Shown piece after piece: positions 34,155-45,882 of a stretch of DNA of 64,000 nt (the first letter of the stretch is position 1; every line of letters starts with the position of its first letter). The position numbers and the translations under genes were made by a program. This stretch comes from Stappia indica (GTDB lineage: Bacteria > Pseudomonadota > Alphaproteobacteria > Rhizobiales > Stappiaceae), in the NCBI RefSeq assembly GCF_001696535.1, contig NZ_MBQE01000005.1:186001-250000 (forward strand). The letters are read 5' to 3'. The notes beneath the pieces were generated by a model. It saw only the letters and a program-made list of their open reading frames with translations. It searched no databases and was not told where the DNA came from.

Positions 34155-34823
34155 ATGCGACTGCTTGCCATCGATACCGCGCTCGACGCCTGCTCGGTCG
34201 CCGTCCATGACGGCAGCGGCGATGTGCTGCGCCTGACCTCGGCCAGCGAGGTGCTGGGCCGCGGCCATGCCGAGCGGCTGATGGGCATGATCGGCGAGGT
34301 GATGGCCGAGGCGAGCCTGCCTTTTGCCGCGCTCGACCGGATCGCCGTCACCGTCGGTCCCGGTTCCTTCACCGGTCTCCGGGTCGGCCTGTCCGCCGCC
34401 CGCGGCATCGCCCTCGTGGTCGGGGCGCCGGCGGTCGGCATCGGCACCCTGGCAGCACTTGCCGCCACCTTGTCGACGGGCGAGCCCGTCCACGCGGTGC
34501 TGGCGGCCAAGGGCGGCGAGATCTACGCGCAAGGATTTGCCGCCGACGGGACGCCGCTGGATGCCCCGCAGGTCGTCGATGCCGCAGCCTACGGCGCCGC
34601 GCTGCCATCGGGGAGCGCGCTATACGGCAGCGGTGCCGCGAAGCTGGTGGCGGCGAGCGGACGCGAAGATCTGAGGGTCCTCGGCGAACCCGGCTGGCCG
34701 GATATCGCCGCCGTCGCGCGGCTCGGTGCCCTCGCCGAAATCGGCAGCCATCCGCCCGAACCGCTTTACTTGCGCCCGCCCGACGCGGCGCCCGCGCGGC
34801 GCGACTTGCGGTTGCTGGCATGA
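34155..34823 (+). CDS. tsaB: tRNA threonylcarbamoyladenosine biosynthesis protein TsaB
   Basis: A 222-residue ASKHA-fold protein. It starts MRLLAIDTALDACSVAVHDG, and the GRGHAERLMGMI and VTVGPGSFTGLRVGLSAARGIAL blocks are hallmarks of TsaB. It partners TsaD and TsaE to make t6A at position 37 of ANN-decoding tRNAs. It lacks the metal-binding His motif of TsaD, which separates the two. Its TGA overlaps the rimI start (ATGA at 34820-34823), the usual tsaB-rimI pair. Confidence 0.93.
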   Translation: MRLLAIDTALDACSVAVHDGSGDVLRLTSASEVLGRGHAERLMGMIGEVMAEASLPFAALDRIAVTVGPGSFTGLRVGLSAARGIALVVGAPAVGIGTLAALAATLSTGEPVHAVLAAKGGEIYAQGFAADGTPLDAPQVVDAAAYGAALPSGSALYGSGAAKLVAASGREDLRVLGEPGWPDIAAVARLGALAEIGSHPPEPLYLRPPDAAPARRDLRLLA

Positions 34824-35308
34824 GCTACTGGTGGTTCCTGCCCTCGCCGCCGGTGGTCGAGGAGGCGACGCCCTCCGACCATTCGGTGCTTGCCGAGATC
34901 CACGAGCGCTCGTTCCCCAGCGGCTGGAGCGAGGACGATCTGGCGGCGCTCGCGCGCCAGCCCGGCGTCACCATCCTGCAGGCCCGGCGCTCCAGCCTTC
35001 TCGGCAGCCGCTCCATCCTCGGTTTCGTGATCCTGCGGGTTGCCGCCGACGAGGCGGAGGTGCTGACGATCGCGGTCGATCCGCGCCAGCGCCAGCGCGG
35101 CGTCGGGGCGCTTTTGATGCGGCATGCCCTCTCGCGGCTCTATGCCGACCGGATCGCCTCGCTGTTTCTCGAGGTCGATGCCGCCAATGCTCCGGCGCTG
35201 GCGCTTTACCGCCGTCTCGGCTTCCGCAAGGTGGGCGAACGGCGCGGCTATTATCGCGACAGCGCGGGCGACGGCGGTGCGCTTGTCATGCGGGTCGATC
35301 TGGCGTAA
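34820..35308 (+). CDS. rimI: Ribosomal protein N-acetyltransferase RimI-like
   Basis: A 162-residue GNAT enzyme. FPSGWSEDDLAALARQPGVTILQAR is followed by GFVILRVAADEAEVLTIAVDPRQRQRGVGALLMRHAL, which includes the acetyl-CoA loop RQRQRGVG. LFLEVDAANAPALALYRRLGFRKVGERRGYY matches the RimI C-terminus. RimI acetylates the N-terminus of ribosomal protein S18 in E. coli; several relatives have other N-terminal targets. It overlaps tsaB by four bases. An in-frame start inside tsaB's stop signals coupling. Confidence 0.9.
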   Translation: MSYWWFLPSPPVVEEATPSDHSVLAEIHERSFPSGWSEDDLAALARQPGVTILQARRSSLLGSRSILGFVILRVAADEAEVLTIAVDPRQRQRGVGALLMRHALSRLYADRIASLFLEVDAANAPALALYRRLGFRKVGERRGYYRDSAGDGGALVMRVDLA

Positions 35309-35407
35309 TCGGCTTGGCGGTAGCGCAAGGCCCGCGAGCCGGCCGGCGCACCGGTCGACGGGCGCGAGCCGGGAGCGCGAGCCAGTGGCGCGAGAAGGAG
35401 AGGCGAG

Positions 35408-35878
35408 ATGACCGATTCCGGCAGCCGCAAGGGCGCCGAGACCGCGGCCGAACAGCCGGCCGCCTCGCTGGAGGAGCAGTGCGTTGCCAAGGGCATGCGC
35501 ATGACCGAGCAGCGGCGGATCATCGCCCGGGTCATCGAGGGCGCCAGCGACCATCCCGACGTCGAGGAGCTCTACCGCCGCGCCGTCGAGAACGACCCGC
35601 GCATCTCCATTTCCACAGTCTATCGCACAGTGAAGCTGTTCGAGGATGCCGGCATCATCGAGCGCCACGATTTCCGCGACGGGCGCGCCCGCTACGAGAC
35701 CGTGCCGGAAGAGCATCACGACCACCTGATCGACCTGAAGAGCGGCAACGTCATCGAGTTCCGCAACGAGGAGATCGAGCGGCTGCAGGAAGCCATCGCC
35801 CGCAAGCTCGGCTACCGGCTGGTCGATCACCGGCTCGAGCTTTACGGCGTGCCCTTGTCGCCGAAGGACCAGGACTGA
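35408..35878 (+). CDS. Fur-family metal-responsive regulator (Fur/Mur)
   Basis: A 156-residue Fur-fold protein. The winged helix is CVAKGMRMTEQRRIIARVIEGASDHPDVEELYRRAVENDPRISISTVYRTVKLFEDAGIIERHDF, and the metal region EEHHDHLIDLKSGNVIEF has the HHDH site. The zinc-binding CxxC of gamma-proteobacterial Fur (CLDCG) is replaced by LKSG, as in alphaproteobacterial Mur proteins that respond to manganese. The end LGYRLVDHRLELYGV is normal. The spot between rimI and plsC is where fur/mur lies in rhizobia. Iron versus manganese response cannot be decided here. Confidence 0.92.
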   Translation: MTDSGSRKGAETAAEQPAASLEEQCVAKGMRMTEQRRIIARVIEGASDHPDVEELYRRAVENDPRISISTVYRTVKLFEDAGIIERHDFRDGRARYETVPEEHHDHLIDLKSGNVIEFRNEEIERLQEAIARKLGYRLVDHRLELYGVPLSPKDQD

Positions 35879-35882
35879 TCCG

Positions 35883-36761
35883 ATGATGCGCCTGCGCGCC
35901 GCGACCGTCCTGGCGACCCTGACGGTGGTGACGCTGCCGCTGATTCCCGTGCAATGGCTGGCGCTGCGCCTGAAGGGCGGGCTGAAGCGCTCCCTGCCCG
36001 TTGTCTGGCACCGCATCGCCTGCCGCACCGTCGGCATCCGCGTGCGCGAGATCGGCAAGCCGGCGCGCGAGCGGCCGCTGCTGATCGTCGCCAATCACGT
36101 GTCCTGGCTCGACATCACCGTTCTCGGCAGCCGCATGCCGTTGTCCTTCGTCGCCAAGACCGAGGTCGCGTCCTGGCCGGTCTTCGGGCTTTTCGCCAAG
36201 CTGCAGCGCTCGGTCTTCGTCGACCGGCAGCGGCGCAGCGCGACCGGGCGCACCGCCGAGGAACTGGGTACGCGCCTTGCCTCGGGCGATGCAATGGTTC
36301 TGTTCGCGGAAGGCACGTCGAACAGCGGCAACGAGGTGCTGCCCTTCCGCTCTGCGCTGATCGGCGCCGCGCGCCATGCGCTGGCCGGCGACGATGGCGA
36401 GATGTGGATCCAGCCGCTGGCGCTTGCCTATACCCATCTGCACGGCTTGCCGATGGGGCGCCAGTTCCGACCGCACGTCGCCTGGTACGGCGACATGGAG
36501 ATGGTGCCGCATTTCATGAACGTGGTCCGCCAGGGCGCGGTCGATGTCGCCGTGGTCTGGGGCGAGCCGATCCGGGTGCGGCCCGACATGGACCGCAAGA
36601 CGCTGACGCGGCTGCTGGAGGACGAGGTGCGCCGCCTCGCCGGTAATGTCCGCGCGGGTCATCCCCCGGCGGGGCCCGAGCTGCCGCCCGCCGCCCCGGC
36701 GGCCGATGGGCCGGCCGAAGCGGACGAACCCGCTATTCTCAAGGCGGCCGAAAACGGCTAA
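35883..36761 (+). CDS. plsC: 1-acyl-sn-glycerol-3-phosphate acyltransferase (PlsC family)
   Basis: A 292-residue lysophospholipid acyltransferase. The N-terminal membrane anchor is about 1-25. Catalytic motif I NHVSWLDI (NHx4D) is near residue 73, and motif III FAEGTSNSGNEVLPFRSAL near 139. The ending is Pro/Ala-rich. It acylates lysophosphatidic acid to phosphatidic acid, or a related lysolipid such as in ornithine-lipid synthesis (OlsA); the two cannot be told apart from these motifs alone. It starts four bases after the fur/mur stop and is in the same operon. Confidence 0.87.
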   Translation: MMRLRAATVLATLTVVTLPLIPVQWLALRLKGGLKRSLPVVWHRIACRTVGIRVREIGKPARERPLLIVANHVSWLDITVLGSRMPLSFVAKTEVASWPVFGLFAKLQRSVFVDRQRRSATGRTAEELGTRLASGDAMVLFAEGTSNSGNEVLPFRSALIGAARHALAGDDGEMWIQPLALAYTHLHGLPMGRQFRPHVAWYGDMEMVPHFMNVVRQGAVDVAVVWGEPIRVRPDMDRKTLTRLLEDEVRRLAGNVRAGHPPAGPELPPAAPAADGPAEADEPAILKAAENG

Positions 36762-36897
36762 AGCAGGCACGACAGGCGAGCGGCCGGGCGCGCGAGGCGC
36801 GCCGCCGCTATCGCACCCTTGACACAATCCGTCGGCAAGACTTCAGCCATTGGCTGCCGGACGGCATGCGGCGCGGCAAGACCCGCGCGGAGACAGG

Positions 36898-38379
<1,482 letters not shown>

Positions 38380-38425
38380 GGCCCGCACACGGGGTTTCAG
38401 GAGGCATGATGCCAGGAGAAGCCGC

Positions 38426-39532
38426 TTGAACGGCGCCAGCCGGACACCCGGCCGGGGCGGTTACCGCGCCGCGGTCCCCGCTTCGGACATGACCCATGTG
38501 GTTCTGGCCTTCGACGACAACAGGCTCGTCGGCGATCTTTTCGGCCAGTTCGACCAGAATCTCGCACTCATCGAGCAGCGCCTCGGCGTCGACGCGGTGG
38601 CGCGGGGCAATCAGGTGATCATCAAGGGGCGCCATTCCGGCTGCGAGCAGGCTCGCCGCGCGCTGGAATCGCTCTATGCACGCCTGCAGCAAGGCTACGA
38701 GCTGCATCCGGGCGACGTGGAAGGGGCATTGCGCATGGCCGCTGCGGAAGAAGCGCAACTCGACCTGCCGACCATCGAGCCGCGCTCGCATCTGACCTAT
38801 GCCCAGGTTTCGACCCGCCGCAAGACGGTGCTGGCCCGCACCCCGGCGCAGGATGCCTATATCCGTGCGATGGACCGGGCAGATCTTACCTTCGGCGTCG
38901 GGCCGGCCGGTACCGGCAAGACCTTTCTTGCCGTTGCCTATGCGGCAGCGCTGCTGGAGCGCGGCGACGTGGCCCGGCTGATCCTGTCGCGTCCGGCGGT
39001 GGAGGCGGGCGAGCGGCTCGGCTTCCTGCCCGGCGACATGAAGGAGAAGGTCGACCCCTATCTGCGCCCGCTCTACGACGCGCTTTACGAGATGATGCCG
39101 GCGGAAAAGGTCGAGCGCGGCCTGCAGTCCGGCATGATCGAGGTGGCGCCGCTCGCCTTCATGCGCGGGCGCACCCTCTCCAACGCGGTTGTGATTCTGG
39201 ACGAATCCCAGAACACCACCACGATGCAGATGAAGATGTTCCTGACGCGCCTTGGCGAGAACTCGCGGATGATCGTCACCGGCGATCCGAGCCAGGTCGA
39301 CCTGCCGCCGGGCCAGAAGTCGGGCCTGCGCGAGGCGCTGGGCTTGCTGGAAGGCGTCGAGGGCGTGGCGCAGGTGCGCTTCACCGAGGTCGACGTGGTC
39401 CGCCACGAGCTCGTCGCCCGTATCGTGCGCGCTTACGACGATGCGGGCCGCGAGGCGAGTGCCGAGCGCGATGCGGCCGAGGCTGCCGCCGAAGCGGCAC
39501 GGCGATCTCCGCGGCGGGGCCCGGCGACATGA
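38426..39532 (+). CDS. phoH: PhoH-family ATPase (PhoH-like)
   Basis: A 368-residue PhoH-like protein. The N-terminal KH-like segment includes RLVGDLFGQFDQNLALIEQRLGVDAVARGNQVIIKG. Walker A is FGVGPAGTGKTFLAVAYA (about 155-172), then LSRPAVEAGERLGFLPGDMKEKVDPYLRPLYDAL, and Walker B is VVILDESQNTT. TTG at 38426 is chosen because AGGAGA lies six bases before it; the first ATG in frame (38489) lacks a ribosome site. Its stop overlaps ybeY (ATGA). The phoH-ybeY pair acts in RNA metabolism; the biochemical role of PhoH is not settled. Confidence 0.92.
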   Translation: MNGASRTPGRGGYRAAVPASDMTHVVLAFDDNRLVGDLFGQFDQNLALIEQRLGVDAVARGNQVIIKGRHSGCEQARRALESLYARLQQGYELHPGDVEGALRMAAAEEAQLDLPTIEPRSHLTYAQVSTRRKTVLARTPAQDAYIRAMDRADLTFGVGPAGTGKTFLAVAYAAALLERGDVARLILSRPAVEAGERLGFLPGDMKEKVDPYLRPLYDALYEMMPAEKVERGLQSGMIEVAPLAFMRGRTLSNAVVILDESQNTTTMQMKMFLTRLGENSRMIVTGDPSQVDLPPGQKSGLREALGLLEGVEGVAQVRFTEVDVVRHELVARIVRAYDDAGREASAERDAAEAAAEAARRSPRRGPAT

Positions 39533-40062
39533 GCCAGGCCGAAGGCGTGGTGCCGGAGATCGACGTTGCCGTCGAGGCCGACGGCTGGCCGGGCGAAGAC
39601 GAGCTGGAAGCGCTTGTCGCGCGGGTCGTCGAGGTGGCCTGCCGCGAGGCGGAGCTGGAGCTGATCGAGGGCGCGGAGCTCTCGGTCGTCTTTGCCGACG
39701 ATGCGCGCGTGCGCGAGCTCAACCGCGACTGGCGCGACAAGGATGCGCCGACCAACGTCCTGTCCTTCCCGGGCGGAGACGAGGAAGAGCCGCCGTTCGG
39801 TCCGCTTCTCGGCGACATCATTCTGGCCCGCGAGACGGTTGCGCGCGAGGCCGGGGAGCTCGAGATCGCATTTTCCGACCACGTGACGCATCTTGTTGCG
39901 CATGGATTCCTTCACCTTTTCGGTTACGATCACCAAATGGAGGACGAAGCCGAGGAGATGGAAGCCCTGGAGCGGCGCATTCTGGCCGTTCTGGGTATTG
40001 CAGACCCTTACCGGGACCCTCTGGTGTCCGGCACCGAAACGGAGAGCGAGACGCCCGTGTGA
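39529..40062 (+). CDS. ybeY: Endoribonuclease YbeY (rRNA maturation)
   Basis: A 177-residue UPF0054 protein. The zinc site H-x3-H-x5-H is in HLVAHGFLHLFGYDHQ (about 122-137), with TNVLSFPGGDEE (about 76-87) before it. It matures the 3' end of 16S rRNA and takes part in ribosome quality control. It starts in a four-base overlap with phoH and is followed by a CorC-like protein, the normal order in this group. The C-terminal tail about 160-177 is longer than in E. coli. Confidence 0.95.
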   Translation: MSQAEGVVPEIDVAVEADGWPGEDELEALVARVVEVACREAELELIEGAELSVVFADDARVRELNRDWRDKDAPTNVLSFPGGDEEEPPFGPLLGDIILARETVAREAGELEIAFSDHVTHLVAHGFLHLFGYDHQMEDEAEEMEALERRILAVLGIADPYRDPLVSGTETESETPV

Positions 40063-40080
40063 GCGGGCGTGAAAACCGAT

Positions 40081-41214
40081 ATGAATGATACAGAGGTCCG
40101 AAGTACGACCGACACTCCGGCGTCGCAAAATGCGGCAGCAGGAGCGGCGGCAGAAGCCGCCCAGACCGACGGCGAACCGCAGCGATCGCTGCGCAGCGTG
40201 TGGTCCGATGCCCTGAAACGGTTTGCCGGTCTGCGGCGACCGGGCAACGGTGCGGGCACGCTGCGCCAGAATCTCCAGGACGAACTGGCCCGCGAGGCCG
40301 ACGACAGCGCGAGCTTCACACCCGAAGAGCGTATCCTGCTGTCCAACATCCTGCGCCTGCGCGAGGTGCGGGTGGAGGACGTCATGGTGCCGCGCGCCGA
40401 CATCGATGCGGTGGAGGACACCGTCACCGTGTCCCGGTTGATGGACGTGTTCCGCGAGAGCGGCCACTCCCGCATGCCGGTCTATCACGACGGCCTCGAC
40501 GACCCGCGCGGCATGGTCCACATAAAGGACCTGATGGCCTATTTCGTCGGCCGCGCGACGCCTGAAGACAAGCGCGAGGACCAGCGCAACGGCGAGGCCA
40601 AGACGGCGGACGCCAGCGAGGCGCCGGCGAGCAACGAGCCGCAGCTCTTCGACCTGACGCGGGTCGATCTTTCGTTGCCGCTGGCCGAGGCCAACCTGAT
40701 CCGTCCGGTTCTCTTCGTGCCGCCATCCATGCCGGCGACCGACCTGATGGCGAAGATGCAGGCGGACCGCGTGCAGATGGCGCTGGTGATCGACGAATAC
40801 GGCGGCACCGAAGGCCTCGTCTCGCTGGAAGACATCGTCGAGACCGTGGTCGGAGACATCGAGGACGAACACGACGAGGACGAGGAGGCGATGATCCAGA
40901 AGGTCGCCGACGGCGTCTGGGTCGCGGATCCGCGTGTTCCGGTCGAGGAAGTCGAGGAGGCGGTCGGGACCGACTTCCAGCTCGGCGATCTTGCCGAGGA
41001 GGTCGACACGCTCGGCGGTCTGGTCTTCACCCTGGTCGGACGTGTTCCGGTGCGCGGCGAGCTGCTCGCCGCCCGCGAGTTTCCCGGTTACGAGTTCGAG
41101 GTGCTCGACGCCGACCCGCGCCGCATCAAGCGTCTGCGGATCCGGGCGCGGCGTCCCGAGGCCCGCCTCACGGAAACGCGCCGGCGCCTGCGCCGGCCGG
41201 AGGCGGCCAACTAG
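40081..41214 (+). CDS. corC: Hemolysin-type CBS-domain protein (CorC/TlyC family)
   Basis: A 377-residue cytoplasmic protein with two CBS domains (about 95-165: VEDVMVPRADIDAVEDTVTVSRLMDVFRESGHSRMPVY, and about 205-270: LIRPVLFVPPSMPATDLMAKMQADRVQMALVIDEYGG) and a CorC_HlyC domain (about 285-365). Between the CBS domains lies an acidic insertion of about 40 residues. The family is linked to Mg/Co homeostasis. No DUF21 membrane domain is present. A GTG at 40069 is an equally possible start. It is co-oriented with ybeY and lnt, the order found in most proteobacteria. Confidence 0.9.
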   Translation: MNDTEVRSTTDTPASQNAAAGAAAEAAQTDGEPQRSLRSVWSDALKRFAGLRRPGNGAGTLRQNLQDELAREADDSASFTPEERILLSNILRLREVRVEDVMVPRADIDAVEDTVTVSRLMDVFRESGHSRMPVYHDGLDDPRGMVHIKDLMAYFVGRATPEDKREDQRNGEAKTADASEAPASNEPQLFDLTRVDLSLPLAEANLIRPVLFVPPSMPATDLMAKMQADRVQMALVIDEYGGTEGLVSLEDIVETVVGDIEDEHDEDEEAMIQKVADGVWVADPRVPVEEVEEAVGTDFQLGDLAEEVDTLGGLVFTLVGRVPVRGELLAAREFPGYEFEVLDADPRRIKRLRIRARRPEARLTETRRRLRRPEAAN

Positions 41215-41249
41215 GCCGCGAACACGCGATCGTGATCCTCATCCCTTGC

Positions 41250-41287
41250 AGGCCGCGCCATGTGCCATCCGGTGCAGGGCGCGGCCT
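41250..41287 (+). other. Stem-loop upstream of lnt
   Basis: A perfect 10-bp stem (41250-41259 with 41278-41287, AGGCCGCGCC/GGCGCGGCCT) with an 18-base loop and no T-tract. It lies in the 161-bp gap between the CorC-like gene and lnt, and may be an attenuator or a processing signal. Confidence 0.45.
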
Positions 41288-41375
41288 TCGCGTTACTTGA
41301 CCGGCGCGGGGGCGCCGGGAATGGTCCGGTGACGGGCGACTGATTCGCCTTTCCGTTGCATCGCGGACCATCCCG

Positions 41376-42995
41376 ATGCGCAAAGCAGGAGCCGACACCG
41401 TGCTGCGCCTCGCACAGGTTTTCCTTCTCGCTCATGGCTGGCGACGCTGGCTGCTGGCAGCATCCGCCGGTGCCATCGCCGCCCTTGCCATGCCGCCCTT
41501 CGGGTTGTTTCCGGTCCTTGCCCTGTCGATGCCGGCGCTGGTCTGGCTGCTGGACGGCGCGATCTCGGACGAGATGGGCTGGTCACGCCGTCTGCGGCCG
41601 GGCCTTGCGATCGGCTGGTGGTTCGGCTTCGGCTTCCATCTGGCGGGCCTGTGGTGGATCGGCCGGGCATTCCTCGTCGAGGCGGATGTCTTTGCCTGGA
41701 TGATCCCTTTCGCGGTCGTGCTGCTGCCGGCGGGCCTGGCGCTGTTCACCGGACTTGCGACGCTGTTTGCGGCTCTCGCCTGGCGCGACGGCCCGGACCG
41801 TCTGCTGCTTCTGGCGCTGGTGCTGACGCTCGCCGACTGGCTGCGCGGCCATGTGCTCACCGGATTTCCCTGGAACCTGTGGGGCTATGCCTTCGGCGAC
41901 TACACCGTCCTGATGCAGCCGGCGGCGCTGGTCGGCGTCTACGGGCTCGGCCTCCTCGTTGCGACGATCTTCTGCGGTCTCGCCGGCTTTGCCGACGGCA
42001 CGCGCGGCGGGCGGCGCATGGGTGTCGTCTCGCTGGCGTTGCTGGCCGCAGTTGCCGGCTATGGTGCCGCGCGCCTGTCGCTCGCGCCCGTGTCGCAAGG
42101 CGAGGAGATCGCCATCCGGGTGGTGCAGCCGTCGATCCCGCAGGAAGAAAAGTGGCAGCCGGAAAACCGAGCACGGGTCTTCCAGACCTATCTGGAGGCG
42201 AGCCGCGCCCCCTGGCAGGGCGAGGAAGCCGATGCCGGCTTGCCGCGCCTGGTGATCTGGCCGGAATCCGCACCGCCCTTCCTCTTGACCGAAGCCCCGG
42301 AGGCGCTGGCCGCCATCGCCGACCTGCTGCGCGGCGAGGACACGCTGGTGACCGGAGCGATCCGGGCCAGTGTCGAGGATGCCGGCAAGCGGGTGTTCTA
42401 CAACTCGGTCTTCGTCATCGATGGGGAAGGCACGATCCGCGACGCCTACGACAAGGTGCGTCTGGTGCCCTTCGGCGAATACCTGCCGTTTGGCGATCTC
42501 TTGGAGACGGTCGGCCTCACCAAGCTGGTGGAACTGCCCGGAACCTTCCGCGCCGGCTTCCGTCAGCGCACGCTGGAACCGGTCGCCGGCCCCGCATTCC
42601 TGCCGTTGATCTGCTACGAGGCCATCTTCCCGCAGGCCGCGACCTCGCGCGATGGCCGGCCGGGTTTTCTTCTCAATGTTACCAATGATGCCTGGTTCGG
42701 CGACACGCCGGGGCCGCGCCAGCATTTCGTGCAAGCGCGCATGCGCGCGGTCGAGCAGGGGCTTCCGGTTGTGCGGGCCGCCAACACAGGCATATCAGGA
42801 GTTGTCGATGCCTATGGCCGCGTGCTGGACATGCGCCCGCTGATGGAAGCTGCGACGATCGACACGCGCCTTCCTTCTGCGATTTCCGCAGGGTCATTTG
42901 CACTATATGGCGAGACGGCATTGTCAATTTTCCTGATAGTTTTTCTTGGCACCCTCCTGATAACGCGTTACTTAGGATATGCGCGTAATGATTGA
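41376..42995 (+). CDS. lnt: Apolipoprotein N-acyltransferase
   Basis: A 539-residue inner-membrane enzyme with about seven transmembrane helices in residues 1-215, followed by a periplasmic nitrilase domain. The catalytic Glu is in LVIWPESAPPFLL (about 290), Lys in YDKVRLVPFGEYLP (about 357), and Cys in PLICYEAIFPQ (about 412). It adds the third acyl chain to the N-terminal Cys of lipoproteins. A last hydrophobic segment (about 510-530) anchors the C-terminus. The gene is before phrR, as in other Hyphomicrobiales. Confidence 0.95.
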   Translation: MRKAGADTVLRLAQVFLLAHGWRRWLLAASAGAIAALAMPPFGLFPVLALSMPALVWLLDGAISDEMGWSRRLRPGLAIGWWFGFGFHLAGLWWIGRAFLVEADVFAWMIPFAVVLLPAGLALFTGLATLFAALAWRDGPDRLLLLALVLTLADWLRGHVLTGFPWNLWGYAFGDYTVLMQPAALVGVYGLGLLVATIFCGLAGFADGTRGGRRMGVVSLALLAAVAGYGAARLSLAPVSQGEEIAIRVVQPSIPQEEKWQPENRARVFQTYLEASRAPWQGEEADAGLPRLVIWPESAPPFLLTEAPEALAAIADLLRGEDTLVTGAIRASVEDAGKRVFYNSVFVIDGEGTIRDAYDKVRLVPFGEYLPFGDLLETVGLTKLVELPGTFRAGFRQRTLEPVAGPAFLPLICYEAIFPQAATSRDGRPGFLLNVTNDAWFGDTPGPRQHFVQARMRAVEQGLPVVRAANTGISGVVDAYGRVLDMRPLMEAATIDTRLPSAISAGSFALYGETALSIFLIVFLGTLLITRYLGYARND

Positions 42996-43202
42996 CGGGC
43001 TGGCAGGCGGCACGGCATCATAACAACCGGGGCAGCTTGTTGCGTAGAACAGGTTGCAACCCTGTGAACCGGCGTCGGTTCTTTCTCGATGTTCTGATGT
43101 GCGGATACACGTATCCGGCGAGAGTGTCTGGGATCGAATAAAGAAACGCTGGGTAAAGTAAGTATGGTCACAGCATTCGAAAGAGCCGGAAAGAAGACGA
43201 AC

Positions 43203-43610
43203 ATGAGCAGCAAGAAGGCACCGAACCCCATCGACGTGCATGTTGGAAGCCGCGTGCGACTGCGTCGTATGATGCTTGGAATGAGCCAGGAAAAACTTGG
43301 CGAGAGCCTTGGTATCACATTTCAGCAAATTCAGAAGTATGAAAAAGGCACCAACCGCATCGGCGCCAGCCGGTTGCAGCACATTGCCACGATCCTGAAG
43401 GTGCCGGTCGCCTTCTTCTTCGAGGACGCACCGGGCACGCCGGAAGACGCGAGCGGCTTCGGCGAGGCCAAGCCGGCATCCTACGTGGTCGACTTCCTGT
43501 CCTCCTCGGAAGGCCTGTCGCTGAACAAGGCCTTCGTGCGGATCGAAGACGCCAAGGTGCGTCGCCGCGTGGTGGATCTCGTTCGCGCGCTGGCCGGCGA
43601 AGAGGTCTGA
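43203..43610 (+). CDS. XRE-family regulator (PhrR-like)
   Basis: A 135-residue helix-turn-helix protein. It starts [19 protein letters not shown]. The Cro/C1 domain is [56 protein letters not shown] (about 18-75), with the recognition helix at [11 protein letters not shown]. The C-terminal part ([29 protein letters not shown]) is conserved in this rhizobial family, named PhrR in Sinorhizobium. The ATG at 43203 is preferred over 43164 by conservation. It is just upstream of metK; whether it regulates metK is unknown. Confidence 0.88.
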   Translation: MSSKKAPNPIDVHVGSRVRLRRMMLGMSQEKLGESLGITFQQIQKYEKGTNRIGASRLQHIATILKVPVAFFFEDAPGTPEDASGFGEAKPASYVVDFLSSSEGLSLNKAFVRIEDAKVRRRVVDLVRALAGEEV

Positions 43611-43818
43611 GCACTCCCTGATCTGCCGCACGGACGGGCAGGCCGGCGCAGCCGTCTTCGTCCGTCCGCAAGGCCGCTTGATCCTGCGGCGCACGCGCGC
43701 CGCCGCGGGTTGCGCGCCCGCATGGCTTGACGAGCCGTCGTCTTCGCTGGCATGTGTCGTGCGTGGCGGCGGGGGTCCCTGCCGCTTCTTTCTATTCTTC
43801 CCAGAAGGACGGTTGAAC

Positions 43819-44991
<1,173 letters not shown>

Positions 44992-45026
44992 TATCGCGCC
45001 GGGCCGCAAGGCCCCGGCCAGCCATC

Positions 45027-45052
45027 CCGCCCGGCATCCAGGTGCCGGGCGG
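45027..45052 (+). terminator. Stem-loop between metK and trmB
   Basis: A perfect 10-bp stem (45027-45036 with 45043-45052, CCGCCCGGCA/TGCCGGGCGG), 6-base loop, followed by ACTTCGTTTCT. A weak terminator or processing site; trmB may be partly read through. Confidence 0.5.
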
Positions 45053-45124
45053 ACTTCGTTTCTGCCGCCCCGATGCGCGCCGTGATGCGCCAGCCGGGAC
45101 GTATGTTGCCGGACCTGCACGCAC

Positions 45125-45811
45125 ATGACGGACCACAGCAAGGGCTCCTTCTTCGGCCGCCGCGTCGGCAAGCCGCTGCGCGCGCAGCGGCGCGAGGTCT
45201 TCGAGGCCGCGCTTCAGCGCCTGCAGCCGGATCTGGCGCTGCCCGCGCCGCAGGACCCGCGCGACCTGTTTTCGGGCGAGGTCGATACGGTCTGGATGGA
45301 GATCGGCTTCGGCGGCGGCGAGCACCTGCTGCATGAGGCGCAGCGGCTGCCGACGACCGGGTTCATCGGCGTCGAACCCTTCGTCAGCAGCCTGGCCAAG
45401 GCCGTTGTCGAGATCGAGACGCAGGAGCTCGCCAATGTCCGGGTCTATGGCGACGATGCGATCAAGCTGCTGGACTGGCTGCCGGACGCCTCGCTCGACG
45501 GCATCTACCAGCTCTATCCGGACCCTTGGCCCAAGCGTCGGCACTGGAAGCGGCGCTTCGTCAATCCGGTCAATCTCGACCGCATGGCACGTGTGCTGAA
45601 GCCCGGCGCGCTGTACCGGTTCGCCAGCGACATCGACACCTATGTCGACTGGACGCTGGCCCGCCTGCTCGCCCATCCCGCCTTCGAATGGACGGCGGAA
45701 GGGGTGTCCGACTGGCTGGTTCCCTGGCAGCCCTGGTCGGGCACGCGCTACGAGGCGAAGGCCTATCGGGAGGGGCGCAAAGGCCACTATCTCGAGTTCC
45801 GAAGGCTGTAG
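45125..45811 (+). CDS. trmB: tRNA (guanine-N7-)-methyltransferase
   Basis: A 228-residue SAM methyltransferase. Motif I is [17 protein letters not shown] (about 57-73), then [13 protein letters not shown], and the TrmB-specific [21 protein letters not shown] (about 130-150). The C-terminus ends [22 protein letters not shown]. It makes m7G46 in the variable loop of tRNAs. It is oriented with metK, and the next operon begins after a promoter and a terminator at 45849-45954. Confidence 0.95.
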   Translation: MTDHSKGSFFGRRVGKPLRAQRREVFEAALQRLQPDLALPAPQDPRDLFSGEVDTVWMEIGFGGGEHLLHEAQRLPTTGFIGVEPFVSSLAKAVVEIETQELANVRVYGDDAIKLLDWLPDASLDGIYQLYPDPWPKRRHWKRRFVNPVNLDRMARVLKPGALYRFASDIDTYVDWTLARLLAHPAFEWTAEGVSDWLVPWQPWSGTRYEAKAYREGRKGHYLEFRRL

Positions 45812-45848
45812 CGCAGGGGTGCGGAATCCGGTCGGCGGGCGAATTTTC

Positions 45849-45876
45849 TTGCGTTTGGCCGCTATCCGCGTATAGT
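45849..45876 (+). promoter_or_regulatory. Promoter upstream of the rimP leader
   Basis: TATAGT (45871-45876) is a 5-of-6 match to the -10 box, at 16 bp from TTGCGT (45849-45854). Transcription would start near 45883, 35 bp upstream of an intrinsic terminator. Confidence 0.6.
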
Positions 45877-45882
45877 GAACCT

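Noticed and set aside
43611-43818. SAM riboswitch upstream of metK
   Set aside because: None of the conserved core sequences of known SAM riboswitch classes was recognised.
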